Part shown: positions 14,490 through 21,029 of the stretch, one piece after another
How the letters are laid out: each line of letters starts with the position of its first letter
How positions within the stretch are numbered: position 1 is the stretch's first letter
Source: Butyricicoccus sp.
GTDB taxonomy: Bacteria; Bacillota; Clostridia; Oscillospirales; Butyricicoccaceae
Reading direction: 5' to 3'
Length of the DNA: 21,029 nt
NCBI GenBank assembly: GCA_031293105.1
Contig: JAUMSA010000240.1
Span: 1 to 21,029, forward strand
The notes under the pieces: generated by a model
Told to the model about the DNA's origin: nothing
The model's input: only the letters and a program-made list of their open reading frames with translations
Databases searched by the model: none
Made by a program: the position numbers and the translations under genes

Positions 14490-14889
14490 ACAAAGCACCT
14501 CCCATCGCGAGCCCGGATGGGCTGGCCGGTGCGGCCTGCACCGGGGGCATCCCCGCCCAATCGGGCGGAGACAGCGCCGCAAGCGGGGCTGCTGTTATGG
14601 TAAAAGGCTCGGTCCGCGCCGCAAGCGGCGGCGGAACAGCCGTGATGAGTTCCAAAGAATTTCCCTGCTGCGCCATCCAATCGAGCAAGGCGCTGTTGCC
14701 GATTTCGGCCGACAGGGCCAGCACCATGGACGCCGGCATTTGGGTCAGCGGGATGCCCGCCTGCACCGCTTGCAGCGCCAGGGTGAGCGCCATCGCTTGA
14801 CCGTGCTCGGGCCAAGCATGGGACTGCTGCTCTTGTTGCTGCCGGGCGGGTTCAACCGCCTTGGCACGGTTTTGCTCAGTCTGCTGCAT
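14476..14889 (-). CDS. Unknown eCIS-operon protein with an IGN motif
   Basis: 137 aa, ATG at 14889 after GAGGAGG, overlapping the upstream gene by 14 nt. The N-terminal 30 residues are Gln-rich (QQQEQQSHAW). A hydrophobic helical block follows (MALTLALQAVQAGIPL), then LSAEIGNSALLDWMAQQG. An 'IGNxA-L' helix of this kind is common just before or near DUF4157 domains in eCIS cargo proteins. The C-terminal half is rich in Pro and Ala (SPPDWAGMPPVQAAP), ending in a Gly-Ala tail. No function is recognised. The tight overlap on both sides shows it is co-translated with its neighbours. Confidence 0.75.
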   Translation of the reverse strand: MQQTEQNRAKAVEPARQQQEQQSHAWPEHGQAMALTLALQAVQAGIPLTQMPASMVLALSAEIGNSALLDWMAQQGNSLELITAVPPPLAARTEPFTITAAPLAALSPPDWAGMPPVQAAPASPSGLAMGGALFAGG

Positions 14890-15913
14890 GCGGGTCCTCC
14901 TCGGGTGCGTCCGGCGGCCCCTCATCGGGCGGCTCGGGCGGTTCCTCGGTCTGGTTGAGTTCCTGCACCAGCTCTTCAGCAAAGCCCGGCGTTTCAAATA
15001 GGGTCAGCGCTTCGGTCGCCCGGTCGGCGATCCCGCGCAGTTTGTTGATAAATTCGTTGCGCATCTGGGCTTTCTTGCCCACGAGCGCCTGCACGCGCAC
15101 ATAAGCGTTTTGCAGAAGCTGTCGTTCTTCAGGGTCGCTGCTATCGCGCAGCCGGCTGCTGTATTGCGCGGCCAGCATGCGTTCGCGGCTGTCGTCCAAA
15201 AACGGGTACATCTTTTGCAGCGTCTGCGCGCCGCCCTCGCTGCCCATATCACTTTTGCCGGCCGCAAGGTCGGCCATGGATTCCACGATGCGGCGGGCAT
15301 CCCGCAGCGTATCGACCATCAGGCCGACCGCGCTGTCCGCAAAGCCTCGGTTGAACACCACCGCGTCCGGGCTGTGCCCGGGGACATTGCGCTGCTGGGA
15401 AGCGCCTTCAAACAGGCGCCGCTGCTGCTCTTTCACCGGCTGCGACTGCCCGACCGTGCGCTTTAAGCAGGAAACCAGCATCATTTTGCCGGTGCCCTCC
15501 ATGACAGCGCCTGCCATGGTGCCGCGCTGGAACGCGGTTTCGGAAAACCGCCGGATGCTGTCCTGGTTGCCCAGGTCGCGCATCTGGTAGAGGTTTTTGG
15601 CATTCGTCGGGTCGGGTTGCTGCTCGGGCTCGGGCGTCATGCCGCCCGGCTTGTCCTTCTGCCCCTCGGCCTTCTCCCCGCCTTGCTCGCTGCTCGAAAA
15701 GCCGCCGGGTGTTTCCCCTGCCAGCTCTGCCGCGTGGCGGCGGCCGATCTCGTCAAAGGTCTGCCGGAAGTCCTCGGTAATGTGGTAGAGCGGATCGCGG
15801 TTTTGGAAAAATTCGCTCCCCGACGCCCAGGCAAGCTGCCGACGCACGTCCTTCTGGGAGGTAGCCGGTGAGTCCGCCTGCTTCTGTTTGCGTTTTTGCC
15901 AAACGTGCTGCAA
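14876..15913 (-). CDS. Unknown conserved-looking eCIS-operon protein with acidic Pro-rich tail
   Basis: 345 aa from a TTG at 15913, 5 nt after GAGGAGGAGG. No family is recognised. Seen in order: a basic start (QKRKQKQ), RRQLAWASGSEFFQNRDPLYHITEDFRQTF-type segment, a hydrophilic Gly/Gln/Glu linker (residues about 66-103), a helical core from NLYQMRDLGNQDSIRRF to about residue 315 with long charged helices (DTLRDARRIVESMADLAAG, QLLQNAYVRVQALVGKK), and an acidic tail EEPPEPPDEGPPDAPEEDP. The all-helical composition recalls a scaffold, but that is a guess. Gap from the upstream gene is 26 nt; the downstream gene overlaps by 14 nt. Confidence 0.8.
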   Translation of the reverse strand: MQHVWQKRKQKQADSPATSQKDVRRQLAWASGSEFFQNRDPLYHITEDFRQTFDEIGRRHAAELAGETPGGFSSSEQGGEKAEGQKDKPGGMTPEPEQQPDPTNAKNLYQMRDLGNQDSIRRFSETAFQRGTMAGAVMEGTGKMMLVSCLKRTVGQSQPVKEQQRRLFEGASQQRNVPGHSPDAVVFNRGFADSAVGLMVDTLRDARRIVESMADLAAGKSDMGSEGGAQTLQKMYPFLDDSRERMLAAQYSSRLRDSSDPEERQLLQNAYVRVQALVGKKAQMRNEFINKLRGIADRATEALTLFETPGFAEELVQELNQTEEPPEPPDEGPPDAPEEDPHAAD

Positions 15914-15939
15914 AGCGTCCTCCTCCTCACCAGGTACAG

Positions 15940-16302
15940 TTAGAAGCGCCCCAAAGCCAGACGCATGCTGCGGGTAATCGAACGAAATTCCACCGGCCGC
16001 ACGATCAGGTCGGTCAGGTGGAGATGCATGCCTTGAATGGCATATTGTTGGGTGTCATCGATCAGGATAATGCGGCAAGCATGGTCGCGCTCCCGCAAAG
16101 CGCGGGCCGCCAAAAAACCTGTGTAATCGCCAAAGCCAATGTAGGCAATTTGAATTGTCCCTGCTGGCTGCTGGGCAAGCTGCTCCGGCGTATCGATGCA
16201 ACACACCGACACCGGCAGGCTGCATAATTCACAATATTGTATGAGCCATTCACACAACCGGTTCCGTTCTGCGGTCTGCCCGGCGCACACTGCCAATCTC
16301 AT
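15940..16302 (-). CDS. Receiver-like (REC) domain protein, phospho-acceptor apparently missing
   Basis: 120 aa from ATG at 16302, which has AAAGAGGGG 9 nt upstream; a TTG at 16350 gives 136 aa. The protein has the outline of a LytR-type receiver domain: MRLAVCAGQTAERNRLCEWL, a central strand IQIAYIGFGDYTG, ARALRERDHACRIILIDD and the closing LTDLIVRPVEF, in which 'RPV' replaces the usual KP loop. The usual acidic pair after strand 1 and the phospho-acceptor Asp (FLDIxM) are replaced (CAGQ and YIGFG). No DNA-binding domain follows. It is the first gene of the structural operon, so it may be a phosphorylation-independent regulator or assembly protein. Confidence 0.7.
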   Translation of the reverse strand: MRLAVCAGQTAERNRLCEWLIQYCELCSLPVSVCCIDTPEQLAQQPAGTIQIAYIGFGDYTGFLAARALRERDHACRIILIDDTQQYAIQGMHLHLTDLIVRPVEFRSITRSMRLALGRF

Positions 16303-16367
16303 TGCCGCACGCCCCTCTTTGATTCTTCCGACCAAATTCTGCGCAGACAATTCCCTGCGCTGTTATG

Positions 16368-16396
16368 ATTGTACCTGAAAAAAAAAGCGATTTTAA
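16368..16396 (-). promoter_or_regulatory. Promoter of the structural (minus-strand) operon
   Basis: On the minus strand, TTAAAA (16396-16391) and TACAAT (16373-16368) are separated by 17 nt, including a run of nine T. Position fits the first gene (start 16302). The -35 box lies inside the first copy of the 23-bp direct repeat. Confidence 0.55.
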
Positions 16397-16510
16397 GCGG
16401 TTGCGCACAAACGCCTCGAAAATGCATCAAAATGCAAACCACCCAAAAAACGGTCTATGCTATAATGAGAATAGATTCCTTATGCTGATTTTTAAGCGGA
16501 TGAGCACAAA
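16389..16510. repeat. Two direct-repeat copies in the divergent control region, likely operators
   Basis: Copy 1 at 16389-16411 and copy 2 at 16487-16510 share GATTTTAAGCGG, then A/TTG, then GCACAAA, with one extra T in copy 2. Centres are about 98 bp apart. Copy 1 covers the -35 box of the minus promoter; copy 2 lies just downstream of the plus -10 box. A shared regulator acting on both operons is an inference. Confidence 0.6.
16458..16466 (+). promoter_or_regulatory. Extended -10 promoter of the effector operon
   Basis: TGC-TATAAT (TATAAT at 16461-16466) is a perfect extended -10. No good -35 is seen near 16438-16443. It would start transcription near 16472, about 70 nt before the GNAT gene. 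Confidence 0.6.
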
Positions 16511-16543
16511 AAAGCGTGTTTACCGCCCTGGAAAGGAGCCATT

Positions 16544-17410
16544 ATGCCGGATTTTTCTCTGCTTCCGCTGGATGCGGGCAGCCTACCAGCTTTTTCCCAA
16601 TACTTGCTGCCCAGGGCGTCGCAGGCCATGCGAGACAACCCGGCAGAGGCCGTCGCCTTCGGTTTGACCACCGGACGCTATGCCGCCGGGGCCGCCTGCG
16701 CGGAAGTCCGCGGCGCCGAGGCAACGGTGACCAGCCTGTTTGTCGACCCCGCCGCACGGGGGCATGGCGGCGCCGGTTTGTTGCTTGATGCCCTCATCGC
16801 CCCATGCCGCGAACGCGGAGCCCAGACCCTATATGCCGAATACAGCCTGTCGGGCAGCGACCTTGCAGCCATGGACGCTCTGTTTCGCGCCAAAGGCGCC
16901 GTCGTCCAGTCGCAGGAGGACGAATCCTTTCGCATGGACAGCGCACTTTTCCACGACGCTCCCCTCATCCGTGCCGCCCTTCAGCCCTCATTCCGGCCAG
17001 CGGCAGCTGTTCAAAAATTCTCCAGCCTTTCTCCGGAACAGTTGGAGAATCTGTCCGCCAATCCGGACGTCCCGGACTTTTTAAATTGGTCCGCTTACAC
17101 CGGGCGCGCCGACCCCGATTGGTCGCTGGCCTGGGTGGAAAACGGCCGTGTGCTCGCCTTTACCCTGGCCTGCGCCAGTGCCGATGGCGGATGCACCCAG
17201 CTTTCCACCGTACGCACCCCCGCGGCATCGCCGTCCAGCGTGCTTGCCCTGATCCGCGCGCTTGTCAATCTGGCCTATTACCGATTGGGCGGGGATTTTC
17301 CTTTTTACACGTCCACCATGGCACCCGAATCGCGGGCGCTTGTTGAGCGACTGGCCAAGGGACGATACACCCTCTTTGCCTGCCATCAAGCTGTTCTATC
17401 TTTTACCTAA
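16544..17410 (+). CDS. GNAT-family N-acetyltransferase (apparently two GNAT halves)
   Basis: 288 aa, ATG at 16544 after GAAAGGAG. Residues about 1-140 hold a GNAT domain: a central VTSLFVDPAARGHGGAGLLLDAL, which is motif A with the acetyl-CoA binding RGHGGAG loop, then LYAEYSLSGSDLAAMDAL for motif B. Residues about 155-288 (from NLSANPDVPDFLNWS on, with LAWVENGRVLAFTLA) look like a second, degenerate GNAT-type half with no clear motif A loop. It is the first gene of the effector operon, 35 nt before effector 1. The substrate is unknown; it could be an ordinary housekeeping enzyme or modify or protect against the cargo. Confidence 0.85.
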   Translation: MPDFSLLPLDAGSLPAFSQYLLPRASQAMRDNPAEAVAFGLTTGRYAAGAACAEVRGAEATVTSLFVDPAARGHGGAGLLLDALIAPCRERGAQTLYAEYSLSGSDLAAMDALFRAKGAVVQSQEDESFRMDSALFHDAPLIRAALQPSFRPAAAVQKFSSLSPEQLENLSANPDVPDFLNWSAYTGRADPDWSLAWVENGRVLAFTLACASADGGCTQLSTVRTPAASPSSVLALIRALVNLAYYRLGGDFPFYTSTMAPESRALVERLAKGRYTLFACHQAVLSFT

Positions 17411-17445
17411 AACGGTTCCGAATGAAGCTCAGCGAGGAAACAACT

Positions 17446-19401
17446 ATGCAAACTTATCAGAAAAAACATCCCATCGTACAAGCAGCCCCGAGCGCCGTCC
17501 CCGCTATACAGCCGCAAAGCAGCCCGTCCATGGACGCGCTGCGCGCCGGGACCGCCCAGCCGACCGCCGACATGCTCGGCCATAAGGTCGATCTGCCCGG
17601 CCAGATGCAGGCCAAGATGGAAAACGCCTTTGGCGCCGACCTGTCGGGTGTACAGCTCTACGAGAGTCAGGCGGTCGCGGATGCGGGCGCACAAGCCATC
17701 ACCCAAGGCAACCGTATCGCCTTTGCGCCCGGCCAACTCGATTTTACCTCCATGCAGGGGCAGGCGCTTTTGGGGCATGAGCTCAGCCACGTGGTCAGCC
17801 AGGCGCGCGGCGAAGTCACCAGCGGCGGCTTTTTAAACGACCATGCGCTCGAAGCCCGCTCCGACCGCGAAGGCTTCCTGGCCGCCCAGGGCGAAAGCGT
17901 ACCCTCCGGGTCGTTTGCGCCCCTATCAAGTGTCTCGGCTGCCAGTGCGGCTGGACCCATGCAGGCCAAGAAGGACAAGAACAAAGAACCCGAGATCTCG
18001 TCGCCGACCTTTGCCACCGGCACACGTGACATGTCCGGCACGCCGGTTCCCCAGCTGCACCAGATCGACGCGAGCGCGATAAAATTCGACAAGCGCTCCT
18101 ACAAAAAGGATGCCGACTATCAGGCACTACAAGGGCTTATCCGCAGCTACAATTACAGCAACTCAGCCCAGGATGAGATCGCACTCATGGATGCAGCTAT
18201 GTCCTACATTCAGAAAAACAGTACGGGTGACAAGGCGGTCCACAAGGGCCGCACAGCCCAGGCTGAGGACATCCTCTACCAGCTCTCCATGAAGGGCGGC
18301 ACCCAGGGGCGGGCCGACCGCAACGTCGACGCGCTGCGCCAGGCTGCCACACGGGGAGGCCAGTACGTGCAGGACAGTCACAATACCTTCGATGCCCTGC
18401 AAGGCGTCTATCAGGAGGGCTCGGGCTTTTCGCCGGCCTTGCGCATGATCACGGCTGGCGTGCTGGCCGACCAGAATGCCGGCGGTGCGCAGGCTCCCGA
18501 GTTTGACGCCACCACGAGCACCTCGGGCGCACGCGTCGTGTTCGACCCGGGCGCGCAGGGCTATCAGGACGGGCATCACTATGCTGTCAATGCGCGCACC
18601 TCGGGCACCTTGCTCAACGATGCCATGGGTACCACGCTGCACGAGCTGACCCATGTGGCCAACGGTGAGGTCTACCAGAACACCGATAACTTCATCTCAG
18701 CCGAAGCCGGCTCGACCCCGCAGCAGCTTCACAACCGCCGGGAACAGCGGGTGCAGGCCCTGCTCGGCATAAAACAGGCCGAGTCCACTGCCAAGACCCG
18801 TCTGCTTGCAGACCAGAAAGGCGGCACCGAATCGCTCGCAGAATATAACAAAGACCGCCTGGAGTATGCGGGCGGCGACAAGCTGCTGCATTATCTGGCC
18901 CAAAAGAACGACGCATTGAAGGGCCGCGCAACGAGGGCTTATAACGAAAAAAAGGGCACCTCCGGCCCGCTGAGCTACAACGGTGTGGCCTTTGCAAAAA
19001 TGATGACCGGTTCGGCCGACGCACAGGAAATCGCCGATACAAAACGCCCGGCCGATATGACGCCCGACTTTTTTGACGATGCCACGCGCGCCGATCTTTC
19101 GCTCAGATCCAAGATGATGCTGCAAACCGATCGGGTCTATAATGCTCTGACAAGCAGTAAAAACAGGGAAACGATGCAAGCCTCCACTGCGCTCAATCCC
19201 GAAAACAATCTTTCTGATTCCTATGGCAGCAACGCACTGATCGAAAGTGACTCGGTTCTCAACCAGATGCTGCTGCAATACGAACACGCCGGCCAGGAAG
19301 CTGGCAAAACGGACACCGATTCCACCTACTACCGCCGGCTCAAAGCTGCCGCCCTCCAAGCCCATGTTGACCGCAGGCGCGCCAAGCTCCACCGCGGTTA
19401 A
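17446..19401 (+). CDS. eCIS cargo protein 1: DUF4157 leader plus C-terminal HExxH metallopeptidase-like domain
   Basis: 651 aa from ATG at 17446; the frame reaches an ATG at 17422 but the start MQTYQKK matches the other copies and has GAGGAAA upstream. Residues 1-30 form a leader with SPSMDALRAG; residues about 48-124 match DUF4157: MQAKMENAFGADLSGVQLYE, NRIAFAPGQ, and LGHELSHVVSQ (HELSH at 111-115). This domain marks eCIS cargo. A shared lysine-rich junction (PMQAKKDKNK) ends at about 180. The C-terminal 470 residues differ from effector 2 and hold a second zinc-binding motif TLHELTHVANG (399-403) with Glu 420 in a possible third-ligand position. This suggests a toxin protease, but no named family is recognised. 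It lies 32 nt before effector 2. Confidence 0.88.
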   Translation: MQTYQKKHPIVQAAPSAVPAIQPQSSPSMDALRAGTAQPTADMLGHKVDLPGQMQAKMENAFGADLSGVQLYESQAVADAGAQAITQGNRIAFAPGQLDFTSMQGQALLGHELSHVVSQARGEVTSGGFLNDHALEARSDREGFLAAQGESVPSGSFAPLSSVSAASAAGPMQAKKDKNKEPEISSPTFATGTRDMSGTPVPQLHQIDASAIKFDKRSYKKDADYQALQGLIRSYNYSNSAQDEIALMDAAMSYIQKNSTGDKAVHKGRTAQAEDILYQLSMKGGTQGRADRNVDALRQAATRGGQYVQDSHNTFDALQGVYQEGSGFSPALRMITAGVLADQNAGGAQAPEFDATTSTSGARVVFDPGAQGYQDGHHYAVNARTSGTLLNDAMGTTLHELTHVANGEVYQNTDNFISAEAGSTPQQLHNRREQRVQALLGIKQAESTAKTRLLADQKGGTESLAEYNKDRLEYAGGDKLLHYLAQKNDALKGRATRAYNEKKGTSGPLSYNGVAFAKMMTGSADAQEIADTKRPADMTPDFFDDATRADLSLRSKMMLQTDRVYNALTSSKNRETMQASTALNPENNLSDSYGSNALIESDSVLNQMLLQYEHAGQEAGKTDTDSTYYRRLKAAALQAHVDRRRAKLHRG

Positions 19402-19433
19402 GGCGCATAAATCAGCAAGAAAGGTGATTGATT

Positions 19434-20861
19434 ATGCAGATTCATCAGAAAAAGCAGACAACGCCCCAGGCTGCGCCGAGTGCCGTCCCGGCTATGCAGC
19501 CGCAGTCCGGCCCGTCCATGGACGCGCTGCGCGCCGGAACCGCCCAGCCGACCGCCGACATGCTCGGCCACAAGGTCGACCTGCCCGGCCAGATGCAGGC
19601 CAAGATGGAAAGCGCCTTTGGCGCCGACCTGTCCGGCGTGCAGCTTTATGAGAGCCAGGCGGTCGCGGACGCGGGCGCGGACGCCATTACCCAAGGCAAC
19701 CGGATCGCCTTTGCACCCGGCCAACTCGATTTTACCTCCATGCAGGGCCAGGCCCTTTTGGGCCATGAGCTCAGCCATGTGGTCAGCCAGGCGCGCGGGG
19801 AAGTCACCGGCGGCGGCTTTTTAAACGACCATGCGCTCGAAGCCCGCGCCGACCGCGAAGGCTTCCTGGCCGCCCAGGGCGAAAGCGTATCCTCCGGGTC
19901 GTTTGCCCCCCTGTCGAGCGTATCGGCTGCCAGTGCAGCCGGGCCCATGCAGGCCAAAAAGCCCAAAAAGAACAAAGGCTCTGCACCGGCGCAGGCGGCT
20001 CCAGCCGCGGCGCCAGCTCCAGCACCAGCACCGGCCCCGTCCTTCACGCCCCAACAGCAGGGTATTGCGGCCGCAGCCCTCCAGCACGAAAAGGATGTCA
20101 TCCGTCAGGGAGGTGCTGCCTATAATGCTGCTTTGACACGGTACAATGCTGCCAACCCCAACAATCCTTACCAGTATAGCGGTGGTGAATCCCACCAAGA
20201 CCGCTATCTCCGGCGGCATCTGATTGGCAAAAGCGACGCCGAGCAGGATGCCATCTTCCAAGCTTTTGTAACCGACAACCGTGCCGCCATGGCGCCATAT
20301 CTGGCTGCGGATATCCGCAACTTCTCTCAAATCGCGGGCGGCGGCGCGCTGGACCGCCTGGATAGCACCGACGATACCGAAGCTGCACAGGCCTACAGTG
20401 ATTATGTAACGCTTAACCAGGATATGATGTCGGTCAGCGACATGGTCAAGGGCGACAATCCTATGTTCACTGCCAGCGATCTCGGTCTTTCTGATGCAGA
20501 GCTCAATGATTTCGACGCAAAGAAAGTGGCAATGGGCTCTTCGATCGGCGAGAGCCGTTCGCTCGTCCAAACCATGGCCGGAATCTCCAACCCCTTTTCG
20601 TTGCCGGTTGATCGTCTGCGTGCTCAGCGCGCGCAGCGCCAGCAAGCCCGCGCAGCAGCGGCACCTGCTCCGGCACCTGCCCCCGCGCCTGCACCAACAC
20701 AGGCAGCACGCCGCGATTTTTCCGGCATGACCGTCGAGCAGCTGCAAAACATGTCGCCCGCCGACAACTATGACTACTGGACGCAAAAATTTGAAAGTGG
20801 CCAACTCAATGAAGCCACCTACCGTATGATGATTGCACCCTACCTCAAATACAAGCGATAA
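19434..20861 (+). CDS. eCIS cargo protein 2: DUF4157 leader plus unrecognised C-terminal domain
   Basis: 475 aa, ATG at 19434 after AGAAAGGTG. Residues 30-176 differ from effector 1 at only about five places (N60S, Q83D, S126G, S139A, P153S), with HELSH kept at 111-115. After PMQAKKPKKNK there is an Ala-Pro linker (about 185-203) and then a new helical domain: SFTPQQQGIAAAALQHEKDVI, HQDRYLRRHLIGKSDAEQDAI, LAADIRNFSQIAGGG, LNQDMMSVSDMVKG. A second Ala-Pro linker (about 400-418) leads to a C-terminal piece ending YDYWTQKFESGQLNEATYRM. No enzyme family is recognised. The Ala-Pro linkers indicate modular assembly. Confidence 0.88.
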   Translation: MQIHQKKQTTPQAAPSAVPAMQPQSGPSMDALRAGTAQPTADMLGHKVDLPGQMQAKMESAFGADLSGVQLYESQAVADAGADAITQGNRIAFAPGQLDFTSMQGQALLGHELSHVVSQARGEVTGGGFLNDHALEARADREGFLAAQGESVSSGSFAPLSSVSAASAAGPMQAKKPKKNKGSAPAQAAPAAAPAPAPAPAPSFTPQQQGIAAAALQHEKDVIRQGGAAYNAALTRYNAANPNNPYQYSGGESHQDRYLRRHLIGKSDAEQDAIFQAFVTDNRAAMAPYLAADIRNFSQIAGGGALDRLDSTDDTEAAQAYSDYVTLNQDMMSVSDMVKGDNPMFTASDLGLSDAELNDFDAKKVAMGSSIGESRSLVQTMAGISNPFSLPVDRLRAQRAQRQQARAAAAPAPAPAPAPAPTQAARRDFSGMTVEQLQNMSPADNYDYWTQKFESGQLNEATYRMMIAPYLKYKR

Positions 20862-20938
20862 CCACTTTCCCGCCTGTGTATCGCCGGCCACACAAGTGCG
20901 AATCATACTTTTTTAAGCAATAGAAAGGTAATTTTCCC

Positions 20939-21029
20939 ATGCAAACTTATCAGAAAAAGCAAACCACACGTCAGACAATGGCAAATGCCGTCCCGGCTAT
21001 GCAGCCGCAGTCCGGCCCGTCCATGGACG
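20939..21029 (+). CDS. eCIS cargo protein 3 (partial): same N-terminal leader
   Basis: Starts with ATG at 20939 after AGAAAGG and encodes MQTYQKKQTT, then AMQPQSGPSMD, matching effectors 1 and 2. It is cut by the right edge after 30 residues, before DUF4157. The 77-nt gap after effector 2 has no strong terminator hairpin. Its presence shows the cargo array continues. Confidence 0.85.
   Translation, partial: MQTYQKKQTTRQTMANAVPAMQPQSGPSMD

Noticed and set aside
20862..20938. Terminator between effectors 2 and 3
   Set aside because: Only a weak GTGT/ACAC stem and a separate short T-run are seen; they are not arranged as a terminator.

Overview
The window holds most of a phage-tail-like extracellular contractile injection system (eCIS) and the start of its effector island. 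GC content is high, ribosome-binding sites are strong (GGAGG type), GTG and TTG starts are frequent, and genes are tightly packed. I infer a GC-rich Clostridia/Oscillospirales-type Firmicute; this is inference from style, because no taxonomic marker gene is present. The region is accessory.

Left arm (minus strand, transcribed from about 16.37 kb toward 1). The order is: a small receiver-like protein, an unknown 345-aa protein, an unknown 137-aa protein with an IGN motif, a 133-aa protein resembling the YbjN / type III chaperone fold, the sheath (12130-13929), the tube protein (11616-12095), a tail-assembly chaperone (11141-11500) linked by a probable -1 frameshift to a DUF6760-like ORF, two more gp19-like tube proteins, a 1378-aa repeat protein (5859-9995), a LysM baseplate protein, a gpD/gp27-like hub, a gpV/gp5-like spike, a gp25 wedge protein, and a gp6/baseplate-J wedge protein that runs off the left edge. 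The later parts expected of such a system (second wedge protein, fibre, tape measure, AAA+ ATPase) are not in the window and would lie to the left.

Right arm (plus strand, 16544 to the end). A GNAT acetyltransferase is followed by at least three tandem effector genes. They share an N-terminal leader and a DUF4157 domain, nearly identical in the two complete copies, and those two have unrelated C-termini: one has a second HExxH motif, the other is unrecognised. The third gene is cut by the window edge. DUF4157 is a known marker of eCIS cargo.

The arms diverge from a control region (about 16303-16543) with an extended -10 promoter for the effector side, a -35/-10 promoter for the structural side, and two copies of a 23-24-bp direct repeat. 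Inside the structural arm, RNA structure seems to tune translation: a T-TTT-TTG slippery heptamer in the chaperone gene, a probable hairpin-bridged Shine-Dalgarno site for the sheath, two tandem hairpins after the tube gene, and a long stem-loop before the sheath. Together the genes describe a contractile particle (sheath, tube, baseplate, spike) plus exchangeable cargo made from the divergent operon.
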